64,000 nt of DNA from Paenibacillus sp. HB172176 (GCF_011947265.1 NZ_JAATHD010000016.1:1-64000), one strand, 5' to 3'. Counted from the stretch's first letter, positions 1 through 7,804 are shown. Numbers and translations: made by a program. Notes: generated by a model not told the origin, from the letters alone.

Positions 1-121
1 TGTCACAGGGCTTCAACCTTAGGATCTCTCCACCAGTTGCCTGTCAGCTACGAGGCGACTTGGCTCTTACCTCGACCGGACTTTCACCGGCTAGTTGTGC
101 CTAGCTTGGCTAGGCGCGCAC
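1..121 (-). mobile_element. 5' end of a group II (probably IIC) intron, truncated by the window edge
   Basis: Read on the minus strand from position 121, the sequence starts GTGCG, the bacterial group II intron 5' consensus (GUGYG). It continues with a domain-I-like arrangement: an inverted repeat GCCTAG/CTAGGC close to the 5' end, then GGTGAAAGTCC, GAGGTAAGAGCCAAGTC and GGTGGAGAGATCC. The order and spacing resemble the 5' part of group IIC introns such as the one from Oceanobacillus. The junction lies three bases after the T-tract of the ricA terminator, the insertion preference known for class C introns. Domains II-VI and any reverse transcriptase would lie left of the window, so completeness cannot be judged. 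The identification rests on pattern memory, not on a covariance search. Confidence 0.75.
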
Positions 122-124
122 TAC

Positions 125-169
125 AAAAAAACCCAAAATCGAAGCCATCGATTTCGGGATTTTTTTTTT
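125..169 (-). terminator. Intrinsic terminator of ricA, target of the intron
   Basis: The minus strand shows a stem CCCGAAATCGA / TCGATTTTGGG (one C-A mismatch) around a short loop, followed by seven T. A T-rich run also precedes it, so it may work in both directions. It lies about 60 bases after the ricA stop codon and directly before the intron start. Confidence 0.85.
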
Positions 170-231
170 GCAGTTCACCGTTAGAGCCCATTGTTGCTTT
201 GTCGCAATGGCCTAGCAGCAATCAGCTTCAT

Positions 232-753
232 TCAGTCGCTGCAATTCTCCGGATCCTGCGCTTCGGAAGCGTTCTCGACATTAATTTTCTCCGAAACAGT
301 ATCGCGAATGCTCGATACGACAAGCTGAAGCAAATAATTAATGTCTGCCTGGCTTTGCTGGAATTCGGAAACGATTGGAATCGCGTCGAGCTCATCCTGA
401 AGCTGCTCCATCTCTGCTTCAATCTTCTTCACCATATCCGCATTTTTGAACGTCGTTTCGAAAGCCACAACTTCCTTTTGCTTTTTCTTAATGAGATTGA
501 TCAGCGATTGAACGCGTTCGTTCTTGTTGATCTGCTGCTCCGCGCGGCGATAATGCTGAACCTCTTCCGAGGTGTAGATCGCCCCTGCAAGCTCGTTCAC
601 CTTCGCCATAATATCTTCCTTCACGATCAAATCGCGTGTGTTGAAGGAAGGGATATTTTGAAATTCGGCAGGAATGCTGCTGCAATAATCGCCTCCGGAA
701 TGCTCATGATGATGGGCTTCCCCTTGATTTGCCTTCAGACTTTGTTCTGACAT
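232..753 (-). CDS. ricA: RicA/YmcA family protein, Y-complex subunit
   Basis: 173 residues. In Bacillus subtilis RicA forms a complex with RicF and RicT that binds iron-sulfur clusters, guides RNase Y in mRNA maturation and influences biofilm formation, competence and sporulation. The central and C-terminal part (from about residue 45) is the helical YlbF/YmcA domain, with charged helices rich in K, E and Q. The ATG at 753 was chosen because AGGAGAG lies six bases upstream; an in-frame ATG two codons earlier touches the Shine-Dalgarno sequence. Unlike the shorter B. subtilis protein (about 143 residues), this one has an extra N-terminal part with a His-rich stretch (HHHEH) followed by Cys, and one Cys near the C-terminus (NCSD). 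It follows miaB in the same direction, as in B. subtilis. Confidence 0.85.
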   Translation of the reverse strand: MSEQSLKANQGEAHHHEHSGGDYCSSIPAEFQNIPSFNTRDLIVKEDIMAKVNELAGAIYTSEEVQHYRRAEQQINKNERVQSLINLIKKKQKEVVAFETTFKNADMVKKIEAEMEQLQDELDAIPIVSEFQQSQADINYLLQLVVSSIRDTVSEKINVENASEAQDPENCSD

Positions 754-847
754 GTTCATCTCTCCTATTATAGGTCGTCTTACGCTATCCAAGTTGAACT
801 TTTGTTTCTTACAGACAGGCTGCTGCGAGAGACGATCAATCTTTTTT

Positions 848-2446
848 TCAACTTATCTGGCTTACGGCTTCTTCTTTGGCTGCGTCGATTGCATCCGCTT
901 TAATATACCAGGTTTGAGCGTCGGTCACTCTCGCCTTAATGAAGGAACCGATCCATTCCTTCGGTCCTGCCAGGTGCACCAGCTTGTTCGTGCGCGTGCG
1001 GCCGGATAGTATTTGAGCGTTATTCTTGCTTTCTCCCTCGATGAGCACATCAATCACTTGACCGGTTAACGCTTCGTTGCTCTCCCTTGCCAAAGCGCCT
1101 AGAAGCTCGTTCAAGCGCTGCAAACGACGTTTCTTGATCTCCATCGGCACGTTGTCCTCCATGCTCGCCGCAGGCGTTCCAACGCGGGGCGAGTAGATGA
1201 ACGTATAGGCGGAATCAAAGCCGACCTCTCGAACCAGGGACAAGGTGTCCTCGAATTGCTCCTCCGTCTCGCCTGGGAAGCCGACGATAATATCGGTAGA
1301 GAGCATGACATTCGGAATCGCTTGCTTAATGCGCCCGACAAGCTCGAGATACATCTCCCGCGTGTATTTCCGGCTCATCCGCTTCAGCATCTCGGTGCTT
1401 CCCGATTGAACCGGCAAATGGATATGCTCGACGAGATTGCCTCCCTTGGCCAGCACTTCGATCAGATGATCGTCGAAATCGCGCGGATGGCTGGTCATAA
1501 AGCGGACGCGCGGTATATCAATCTTCGAGATTTCATCCATAAGATCGCCGAAGAGATAGTTGATATCCTCGAAATCCTTGCCGTAGGCATTCACATTCTG
1601 GCCGAGCAGCGTAATCTCCTTATAGCCCTGCCTTGCAAGCTCGCGAACCTCCGCGATGACATCATCGGGACGCCGACTTCGCTCCTTGCCTCTCGTATAA
1701 GGAACGATGCAGTAGGTGCAGAACTTGTCGCAGCCGTACATAATGTTGACCCATGCTCTTAGCCCCTCGCGTTTCTTCGGCATGTTCTCGATAATGTCGC
1801 CTTCCTTCGACCATACCTCCACAACAAGCTCCTTGCTGAAATAGGCGCTCTGCAGAAGCTGCGGAAGTCGATGAATATTATGCGTGCCGAAGATAAGATC
1901 CACGAAGGCGTGCTTCTGCAGGATGCGAGATACAACCGATTCTTCCTGGGACATGCAGCCGCATACCCCGAGAATGAGGTCCGGCTTCTCCGTCTTCAGC
2001 ACCTTCAGATGCCCCAGCTCGCCGAATACCTTGTCCTCCGCATTCTCCCGAATCGCGCATGTATTCAGCAAGATGACATCCGCTTGCTTCCTGTCCTGCG
2101 TTTCCTCGTAACCCATTCCCTCGAACATGCCTTTCATCACTTCGGTGTCATGCTCGTTCATCTGGCAGCCATAGGTTTGGACCAAATAATGCTTGCCTCT
2201 GCCCAACTCGCGCAGCTCGTCCGCAATGTTGAAATCATAATGAACCTGTATCTCTTCCTTGCCCCGCTTCTTCTCATTCTGATGAGACGGCGCGGCGTTG
2301 ATCTGTATATTTCGCCCCTTGATACGAAGGGTTGTTATGCCGTCCTCTTCGCTAATGAGTTTAGCTTCCGAGAAATCGAAGTATTTCGAGTAATCCTTCT
2401 TGGTGGCACTCGCTTTCGCATTTGAAGCGTCTTCGAAGGTAGCCAT
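848..2446 (-). CDS. miaB: tRNA-2-methylthio-N6-isopentenyladenosine37 synthase MiaB
   Basis: 532 residues, close to the 509 of B. subtilis. A radical SAM methylthiotransferase that adds the methylthio group to i6A37 of tRNAs reading UNN codons. The N-terminal MTTase domain carries Cys94, Cys130 and Cys164 for the auxiliary cluster. The radical SAM CxxxCxxC motif is at 239/243/246 (YGCDKFCTYC), and a TRAM domain is expected around 455-515. The ATG start is preceded by GGATGTGAG. About the first 85 residues form a charged extension before the catalytic domain, common in Firmicutes. A TGCTATAAT extended -10 lies 50 bases upstream, so the gene probably starts its own transcript that runs into ricA. 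Confidence 0.96.
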   Translation of the reverse strand: MATFEDASNAKASATKKDYSKYFDFSEAKLISEEDGITTLRIKGRNIQINAAPSHQNEKKRGKEEIQVHYDFNIADELRELGRGKHYLVQTYGCQMNEHDTEVMKGMFEGMGYEETQDRKQADVILLNTCAIRENAEDKVFGELGHLKVLKTEKPDLILGVCGCMSQEESVVSRILQKHAFVDLIFGTHNIHRLPQLLQSAYFSKELVVEVWSKEGDIIENMPKKREGLRAWVNIMYGCDKFCTYCIVPYTRGKERSRRPDDVIAEVRELARQGYKEITLLGQNVNAYGKDFEDINYLFGDLMDEISKIDIPRVRFMTSHPRDFDDHLIEVLAKGGNLVEHIHLPVQSGSTEMLKRMSRKYTREMYLELVGRIKQAIPNVMLSTDIIVGFPGETEEQFEDTLSLVREVGFDSAYTFIYSPRVGTPAASMEDNVPMEIKKRRLQRLNELLGALARESNEALTGQVIDVLIEGESKNNAQILSGRTRTNKLVHLAGPKEWIGSFIKARVTDAQTWYIKADAIDAAKEEAVSQIS

Positions 2447-2493
2447 ATGCGCAACTCACATCCTCATACTGATATCCGAACAATCAATATATG

Positions 2494-2502
2494 ATTATAG
2501 CA
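2494..2502 (-). promoter_or_regulatory. Extended -10 promoter of miaB
   Basis: The minus strand reads TGCTATAAT, a perfect -10 with the TGn extension. No convincing -35 is seen 16-18 bases upstream, as often with extended -10 promoters. It lies in the 92-base gap before miaB. Confidence 0.6.
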
Positions 2503-2538
2503 TAATTACAGTCGTCACAGCCATTGCCAATCGAATGC

Positions 2539-3153
2539 TTATGCCATCTTTTTGCGAAACAACGGCGTAATGAGCATTTCATTGAAATGCTTCTCTACCT
2601 CAGCCTGCGTATAACCCTGGTCCTGAACCAAATGCTGATAAGTATAAGGAGACAGGAAGCCAATTAACGCATGCGCCGCAAAATTCGGATCGAGCTGCGC
2701 GCAATCCCCTTCCTGCACCGCTTGAAGCAGCAAACCATGAAGTACGCCATGAAGAAACAAATAGGGCTTGGACTTGCAAAATTCATCCTTGCTTTTCGGA
2801 TGAATCTGTTCGGCTTGAATGGTGCCGAGCCACATTGCTTTATCCGCAATGAATGCGATAATCTGGCTAATTACGCTTTTCAATTTCTGATCGACCGACT
2901 TCTCCGCATTTCTCCGCAAATCATCCTCAATATCCCGGCGAAAGCTCTCGAAGTAATCGAACATCATATCCATACAGAGATCCGCCTTATTCGAATAACG
3001 ACGGTACAGCGTTCCTTGACCGATTCCAGCGCCTTTCGCAATTTGATGCATGCTGACTTCTTCGACGCCGTATTCATTGAACAACCTGTGTGCCGTTTGA
3101 AGAATGGCATGGTTTAAATGATCTTTCAACCTACACTGTTCTGGAGCAGCCAT
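2539..3153 (-). CDS. TetR/AcrR family transcriptional regulator
   Basis: 204 residues. The N-terminal TetR helix-turn-helix is clear: AILQTAHRLFNEYG, then VEEVSMHQIAKGAGIGQGTL and YRRYSNKADLC. The rest is a helical ligand-binding domain of unknown specificity. The ATG at 3153 has AAGGAG eight bases upstream; a GTG three codons earlier touches that site and is less likely. The gene has its own sigma-A promoter and a perfect 12-base palindrome in the leader, suggesting autorepression. The neighbour upstream in transcription is the phosphotransacylase gene and downstream is miaB, so the regulated pathway cannot be named; the acyl-CoA/acyl-phosphate genes next door are the obvious candidates. Confidence 0.9.
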   Translation of the reverse strand: MAAPEQCRLKDHLNHAILQTAHRLFNEYGVEEVSMHQIAKGAGIGQGTLYRRYSNKADLCMDMMFDYFESFRRDIEDDLRRNAEKSVDQKLKSVISQIIAFIADKAMWLGTIQAEQIHPKSKDEFCKSKPYLFLHGVLHGLLLQAVQEGDCAQLDPNFAAHALIGFLSPYTYQHLVQDQGYTQAEVEKHFNEMLITPLFRKKMA

Positions 3154-3231
3154 TGTCCTCACTCCTTCATCGAATGCTGCGGATTCCCTGCTCCGACTTT
3201 ACTCTTGCTTTGGGGTTTGCAGGATCGATTC

Positions 3232-3243
3232 GGACAATTGTCC
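3232..3243. promoter_or_regulatory. Palindromic operator candidate in the tetR leader
   Basis: GGACAATTGTCC is a perfect 12-base palindrome, flanked by GATTC and GAATC which extend the symmetry imperfectly. It lies about 13-24 bases after the expected transcription start of the tetR promoter, where TetR-type repressors commonly bind. No binding data exist; this is inference from position and symmetry. Confidence 0.5.
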
Positions 3244-3262
3244 CCCCAGAATCCACATATCC

Positions 3263-3291
3263 ATTGTAGCCTTGCGGCCAGATTCGGTCAA
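3263..3291 (-). promoter_or_regulatory. Sigma-A promoter of the tetR gene
   Basis: On the minus strand, -35 TTGACC (3286-3291) and -10 TACAAT (3263-3268) are separated by 17 bases. It sits in the 150-base gap between the phosphotransacylase gene and tetR, so tetR can be transcribed independently. Confidence 0.7.
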
Positions 3292-3303
3292 TCCAAAGCC
3301 ATG

Positions 3304-3885
3304 TTATCCTTCATCCAGAATTTCCGCAAGCTCGCCATTCTGCACGCCTGCCGCGTTCGCTTCATCCGTATCGATATGCATGTCCAGTGCAAAATTGTCC
3401 GACACCCTCGCAATCACATGCTCGAACACAACGCCGCGTTCTCCTCCGACGCGAACTCGCAGCTGCTGCTTGTCGGCTACTCCGAATTTCTTCGCATCCT
3501 CCGTATGAAAGTGAATGTGACGGGCGGCAATGATAACGCCTTCCTCCAGCTCTACTTCTCCGGCCGGTCCTTGCAGCTTGATTGCCGCCGATCCTGCGAT
3601 ATTGCCGGACTCGCGAAGCGGGGGATTTACGCCGAGGGCGAACGAATCCGTGCGCGATATCTCTAACTGGGACTGCTTTCTAACCGGTCCCAATATACGA
3701 ACCTTGGCGAACGAGCCCTTGGGACCGATGACGGCAACCGTTTCATTCGCGGCGAACTGTCCCGGCTGGGACAACGGCTTCATGATCGATAGCTCGGCCC
3801 CTGCGCCGAACAATTTCTCCACATGCTCTTGCGTCAAGTGAATATGTCTTGCGGATACGCCAACCGGCACTGTTTTCTTCATCAT
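3304..3885 (-). CDS. pduL: PduL-type phosphate acyltransferase (phosphotransacylase)
   Basis: 193 residues. The PduL family interconverts acyl-CoA plus phosphate with acyl-phosphate plus CoA and is unrelated to Pta. Two PduL half-domains are visible, each with its zinc-binding RHIH signature: Arg13-His16 and Arg122-His125, with a further His near 170. The protein starts directly at the catalytic fold and lacks the N-terminal encapsulation peptide of microcompartment versions; no shell genes are nearby, so it is probably a soluble housekeeping enzyme. The Shine-Dalgarno is modest and either of the first two ATG codons could be used. A terminator separates it from korB upstream. Confidence 0.88.
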   Translation of the reverse strand: MMKKTVPVGVSARHIHLTQEHVEKLFGAGAELSIMKPLSQPGQFAANETVAVIGPKGSFAKVRILGPVRKQSQLEISRTDSFALGVNPPLRESGNIAGSAAIKLQGPAGEVELEEGVIIAARHIHFHTEDAKKFGVADKQQLRVRVGGERGVVFEHVIARVSDNFALDMHIDTDEANAAGVQNGELAEILDEG

Positions 3886-3944
3886 TCCTACACATCCAAT
3901 CTGTCAATGATAAGCGAGGCTGGTTGCCTCTACCGTCAATGAAA

Positions 3945-3977
3945 TGCAAAACATGCGGCTGCAAAGCAGCCGCATGT
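3945..3977 (-). terminator. Intrinsic terminator after korB
   Basis: A perfect 11-base-pair stem (ACATGCGGCTG / CAGCCGCATGT, 3951-3977) with a five-base loop is followed on the minus strand by TTTT then a T-rich run. It lies 12 bases after the korB stop codon. Confidence 0.88.
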
Positions 3978-3989
3978 CAAGTGTAGCAT

Positions 3990-4856
3990 TTATTTAAACT
4001 CGGCTACAAGCTCATTGAATTGCGCCTGGCTCAGAGTTAAGTCCTGCTTTGACAGTCCTTCCGGTTGGAAGCCCGCAATCATATCCTCATATGCCTTTCG
4101 TTCTTTGTTCTGATAGATGAGACCGGTGAGCAGGCCGCCCGTTTCCATAATCTTGTTCATAGCCGCGATTCGGTTGGACGCGTCATAATCCGGGAATTGC
4201 TCGAGATTAACGATATTTTCCTTGAACCAGTCATACGTGTTCACCTTATTGAAGGTCACGCAAGGACTGAAGACATTAATGAGCGAGAAGCCTTCATGCT
4301 GAATGCCCTGCTCGATCAGACTCGTTAGCTGCTTAATGTCGCTGGAGAAGGACTGCGCGACGAAGGTCGCGCCTGCCGACATCGCGATCTCCAGCGGGGA
4401 AAGCGTCGACTCAATCGAGCCTTGCGGCGTCGATTTGGTTTTGAAGCCTTCTCCGCTTCTAGGCGATGTCTGACCCTTGGTCAGCCCGTAAATCTGGTTA
4501 TCCATGACGATATAGGTAATGTTCAGATTTCTTCTGATCGCATGAACGGTGTGACCCATGCCGATCGCGAAGCCGTCGCCGTCGCCGCCGGAAGCTATAA
4601 CCGTCAATTCGCGGTTCGCCAGCTTAACGCCCTGCGCGATTGGCAGCGCGCGTCCGTGAATGCCATGGAAGCCGTACGCGTTAATATAGCCGGAAATTCT
4701 GCCGGAGCAGCCGATGCCGGAAATGACGGCAAGCTGTTCAGGCTCCAGTCCGACGGCCGCCGAAGCGCGCTGTATCGCTGCTTGAATGGAGAAGTCGCCG
4801 CATCCGGGACACCAATTCGGCTTGACATTATTGCGGAAGTCTTTAAATGTTGCCAT
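3990..4856 (-). CDS. korB: 2-oxoacid:ferredoxin oxidoreductase, beta subunit
   Basis: 288 residues, the usual length. It binds thiamine diphosphate and a [4Fe-4S] cluster and, with KorA, oxidatively decarboxylates a 2-oxoacid (typically 2-oxoglutarate, sometimes pyruvate) to acyl-CoA while reducing ferredoxin. Cys16 and Cys19 (WCPGCG), Cys50 and a Cys in FSPC near 200 are the cluster ligands; GDGDGF (91-96) followed by MDNQIYG is the ThDP-Mg site. The start lies one base after the korA stop region, so the two are co-translated. The sequence alone does not settle the substrate. Confidence 0.93.
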   Translation of the reverse strand: MATFKDFRNNVKPNWCPGCGDFSIQAAIQRASAAVGLEPEQLAVISGIGCSGRISGYINAYGFHGIHGRALPIAQGVKLANRELTVIASGGDGDGFAIGMGHTVHAIRRNLNITYIVMDNQIYGLTKGQTSPRSGEGFKTKSTPQGSIESTLSPLEIAMSAGATFVAQSFSSDIKQLTSLIEQGIQHEGFSLINVFSPCVTFNKVNTYDWFKENIVNLEQFPDYDASNRIAAMNKIMETGGLLTGLIYQNKERKAYEDMIAGFQPEGLSKQDLTLSQAQFNELVAEFK

Positions 4857-4857
4857 A

Positions 4858-6600
4858 TCAGTTCAGCTCCTTGCAGGCTTTATAGATTTCAAGCGGCAGG
4901 AACGGATTCCCGTCGTATTTCAGCATGCTTTCGATCTTCTCCGCGCAGCCTGCGTGCATCTTGATCTGCCCGGCCAATTGCGCAGTCGCATTGTTCTCGA
5001 TGACAAGCACCTTCTTCGCTTGCTCCAGATAAGGCTTCAATTGCTCTGTCGGGAACGGATGAATTTGACGGACCGTAATATGATTGGTCTTGATGCCATC
5101 CTTCTCAAGCAGCTTGCGAGCAGCATCGATCGTGCCGCCGGTCGATCCCATGCCGATAATGAGCAGGTCGGGCTTCGCTTCCTTCGCGTCGACTCGTATC
5201 GCGTCGCGAATGGCAAGGTTGTTCAGCTTGTTCAGTCGTTTATCCATCATACGCTGACGATTGCCCGCATTCTCGGATGGACGGCCCACTTCATCATGCT
5301 CGACGCCGGTCACATGATGCAGCCCGCCGATTTCGCCTGGCAATATTCTCGGAGACACGCCGTCCTCCGTGAGCTCGTAACGCTTGAACAGCTCGTTCGC
5401 TTCAAGAGTCGGCGCCTCAGCAGTGAGCTTGCCGCGGTCAATAGCGATTTTATTATAATCTAGCGGTTCGCAGGATTGCTTGCCGAGCGAAAGCTGCAAA
5501 TCCGTCATGACGATGACCGGCACCTGATATTGCTCGGACAGATTGAACGCTTCGATCATATCGTAGAAGCAATCCTCTATGGAAGCGGGAGCAATGACAA
5601 TTTTCGGAATTTCGCCGTGCGTACCGTATACCATCGCGTTGAGATCCGATTGTTCTTGCTTCGTCGGCAACCCCGTCGATGGACCGCCTCTCTGCGTATT
5701 CACAATGACAAGCGGCGTTTCCGTCATTCCGGCAAGCCCGATCGCCTCCATCATGAGGGACAAGCCCGGTCCGGCCGATGCCGTCATGGTGCGCACGCCT
5801 GCGTAATTCGCTCCAATCGCCATCGTAACGGCCGCGATTTCATCCTCGGTTTGCACGACTGTTCCGCCGAATTTCGGCAGCTTCTTGATCAAATATTCCA
5901 TAATCTCCGAAGCTGGCGTGATTGGATATGCCGCCATAAGCCGGCAGCCCGCAGCCAGACTTCCGAGACCTATCGCTTCGTTGCCGATCATGAACAGCTT
6001 CTGCTTGCCGTCGGCTTCGTCCAGCTTGAACGCGTCAAGCGGACCGCCCGCCTGTTCAAGCACGAATTCGGCGCCGTTCTTGACGGCTTCGATATTCTTC
6101 TCGACGATGGCCGCTCCCTTGCGTCCGAACTCCTCCTCAACCGCCTTGTTGAATACATCAAGCGGCAGACCAAGAAGCGCCCATGAGGCGCCTGAGGCTA
6201 CCATATTCTTCATTAGAGATGTGCCCAGACCCTCCGCGATCTTGGTGAACGGCACAGCGAACAGCGTCGCGTCTATTCCATCCGGAATGACCGGACTGAA
6301 CTTCGCGTCCGCCACCACAACGCCGCCTGCGCGAAGCTCTCCGGCATTCAAATCGATGCTCTCTTGATCGAATGCGACCAGGATGTCGAGATCATCCGAA
6401 ATTGCGCGAATCGGCTCCGTGCTGATTCGAATTTTGTTATTCGTATGACCGCCTTTGATACGCGATGAGAAATGACGATAACCGTATAAATAATAGCCCA
6501 AACGATTCAGTGCTGTGGAGAAGATTCGGTCGGTGCTCTCTACGCCTTCGCCTTGCTGGCCGCCGATCTTCCAAGACAATTGACTAATCAGAATGTCCAT
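4858..6600 (-). CDS. korA: 2-oxoacid:ferredoxin oxidoreductase, fused gamma-alpha subunit
   Basis: About 580 residues. The N-terminal gamma domain (roughly 5-180, WKIGGQQGEGVEST) binds CoA; the alpha pyrimidine domain starts near 200 with the AYPITPASE motif. It forms the catalytic complex with KorB encoded next. The start is uncertain: the ATG at 6600 directly abuts its GAGGAG Shine-Dalgarno, while the in-frame CTG at 6591 lies nine bases from it and falls where I recall relatives starting with MISQLSW. An upstream TTG has no ribosome binding site. A sigma-A-like promoter and a CcpA-like site lie in the 180 bases upstream. Confidence 0.92.
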   Translation of the reverse strand: MDILISQLSWKIGGQQGEGVESTDRIFSTALNRLGYYLYGYRHFSSRIKGGHTNNKIRISTEPIRAISDDLDILVAFDQESIDLNAGELRAGGVVVADAKFSPVIPDGIDATLFAVPFTKIAEGLGTSLMKNMVASGASWALLGLPLDVFNKAVEEEFGRKGAAIVEKNIEAVKNGAEFVLEQAGGPLDAFKLDEADGKQKLFMIGNEAIGLGSLAAGCRLMAAYPITPASEIMEYLIKKLPKFGGTVVQTEDEIAAVTMAIGANYAGVRTMTASAGPGLSLMMEAIGLAGMTETPLVIVNTQRGGPSTGLPTKQEQSDLNAMVYGTHGEIPKIVIAPASIEDCFYDMIEAFNLSEQYQVPVIVMTDLQLSLGKQSCEPLDYNKIAIDRGKLTAEAPTLEANELFKRYELTEDGVSPRILPGEIGGLHHVTGVEHDEVGRPSENAGNRQRMMDKRLNKLNNLAIRDAIRVDAKEAKPDLLIIGMGSTGGTIDAARKLLEKDGIKTNHITVRQIHPFPTEQLKPYLEQAKKVLVIENNATAQLAGQIKMHAGCAEKIESMLKYDGNPFLPLEIYKACKELN

Positions 6601-6683
6601 CTCCTCTGTCAAATGAAAATACGAATGCCGGAAACCTGCAATAAGCCCAGCCTATTAGGGATGCAATGTTAATGATCACACCA

Positions 6684-6712
6684 AGTGTAAGGGCATCATC
6701 TGCAAATTGCAA
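6684..6712 (-). promoter_or_regulatory. Sigma-A-like promoter of korA-korB
   Basis: On the minus strand, -35 TTGCAA (6707-6712) and -10 TACACT (6684-6689) are 17 bases apart. It lies about 85 bases before the korA start in a 170-base non-coding stretch. Confidence 0.5.
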
Positions 6713-6714
6713 GA

Positions 6715-6728
6715 TGTAAACGTTTAGC
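6715..6728. promoter_or_regulatory. Catabolite-responsive element (cre)-like site
   Basis: TGTAAACGTTTAGC matches 12 of 14 positions of the CcpA consensus TGWAANCGNTNWCA; the last two bases deviate. It lies just upstream of the -35 box, a position where CcpA can activate or interfere. Inference only. Confidence 0.4.
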
Positions 6729-6781
6729 AAAGCATAGTTTGTTGCGATGGATATGATACCGTTTGGAGATGGAACCTCTAA

Positions 6782-7729
6782 TCAGCCACCCGTCAACTGA
6801 CTTCTCAGGAAAGCGAGCGCATTGTTATGCATAAAGCCCTTAACCTGTTCTTCCGTATAATTCTGCAATAGCGCCTCCCGCAGCGTCTCCACCTGTCCGG
6901 GATGAGTCAAGCCCGATATATGCGAAGCAATGCCGTCGAAATCGGAGCCGAGCATGATATACGGCTCACCGCCAAGGCCGCACATATAATCGATATGACG
7001 CAGAAGATCGGAGATTTCGACAGTTTCTTTGCCGGCGGCTACGAAATAAGGCACATACGTGACGCCTACCCTTCCCCCATGGGAGAATGTCGCCTTCAAC
7101 TGATCGTCCGTCAGATTTCTCGGATGATCGCATATTGCCTTGGCATTGGAATGAGAAGCGATGAATGGCCGCTGAGCGAGTCCCTCCACATCCCAGAAGG
7201 CTTGTTCGGATAGATGCGACACATCCACGATGATGCCCAGACGCTCGCATTCTTTCACGAACTCTCTGCCCCTCAGCGTTAATCCGCCTCCTCTTGGCTC
7301 CATCACGCCGTCGGCAGCCCAATTCGCATGATTCCAGGTCAGACCCGCGGCGCGCACGCCAAGCCGGTGAAGAAGTCGCAGAAGAGACAGATTGCCTTGC
7401 AAGCCCCCTACGCCCTCAAGCGACAATAGCGCCCCTGTCTTGCCCTGCTCCAAACAAGCTTCCAAATCTGCTGCAGTGCGAACCAGCATCATTCTCTCGC
7501 AGCTCAGCACCTTCTCATAGAAGATGTCGATGCTTTCCAGAATCGGAACCATGTCGCCATCCTGCTCCGGCGGGATAAATATCGCAAAGGTTTGCAGCAG
7601 CGTACCCGCTTCGCGCAATCTCTCATACGTAACATCCATTACGCCTTCATTCTCTGCTTCGTCAAAGGTCAGCGTTTTATTCTCAAGCATTTTCAATAAA
7701 GCGTCGCAATGGAAATCAATTATATTCAT
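6782..7729 (-). CDS. Membrane dipeptidase family (renal dipeptidase-like, M19) zinc peptidase
   Basis: 315 residues. The M19 family hydrolyses dipeptides with a binuclear zinc centre. Metal ligands can be seen in order: HCD (His and Asp near the N-terminus, IDFHCDAL), Glu in SLEGVGGL, His in DVSHLSEQ, His in IASHSNAK, and Asp in GSDFDG. No signal peptide is present, so the enzyme is probably cytoplasmic as in other Bacillales. The ATG at 7729 was chosen because the protein family starts with MNIIDFHCDA; the Shine-Dalgarno (AGAGTGG) is moderate. It follows spoVS after a terminator and may be reached by read-through. Confidence 0.9.
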   Translation of the reverse strand: MNIIDFHCDALLKMLENKTLTFDEAENEGVMDVTYERLREAGTLLQTFAIFIPPEQDGDMVPILESIDIFYEKVLSCERMMLVRTAADLEACLEQGKTGALLSLEGVGGLQGNLSLLRLLHRLGVRAAGLTWNHANWAADGVMEPRGGGLTLRGREFVKECERLGIIVDVSHLSEQAFWDVEGLAQRPFIASHSNAKAICDHPRNLTDDQLKATFSHGGRVGVTYVPYFVAAGKETVEISDLLRHIDYMCGLGGEPYIMLGSDFDGIASHISGLTHPGQVETLREALLQNYTEEQVKGFMHNNALAFLRSQLTGG

Positions 7730-7759
7730 GCTTGTCCACTCTACCTTTCTGCTATGAAA

Positions 7760-7804
7760 TGAAAAAAACAAAAAACCTGTTTACTTTAAAATCGCAAACA
7801 GGTT
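7760..7804 (-). terminator. Intrinsic terminator of spoVS
   Basis: A nine-base-pair stem AACCTGTTT / AAACAGGTT (7774-7804) with a 13-base loop is followed on the minus strand by TTTTGTTTTTTT. It lies 23 bases after the spoVS stop. Confidence 0.85.

Noticed and set aside
37..750. 237-codon open frame on the plus strand over the left edge
   Set aside because: It runs through the intron end, the terminator and the reverse of ricA, so it cannot be a gene.
3906..3945. TTGACG and TATCAT as a promoter of pduL
   Set aside because: The spacer is 21 bases, too long for sigma-A; the sequence in between forms only a small GAGGC/GCCTC hairpin.
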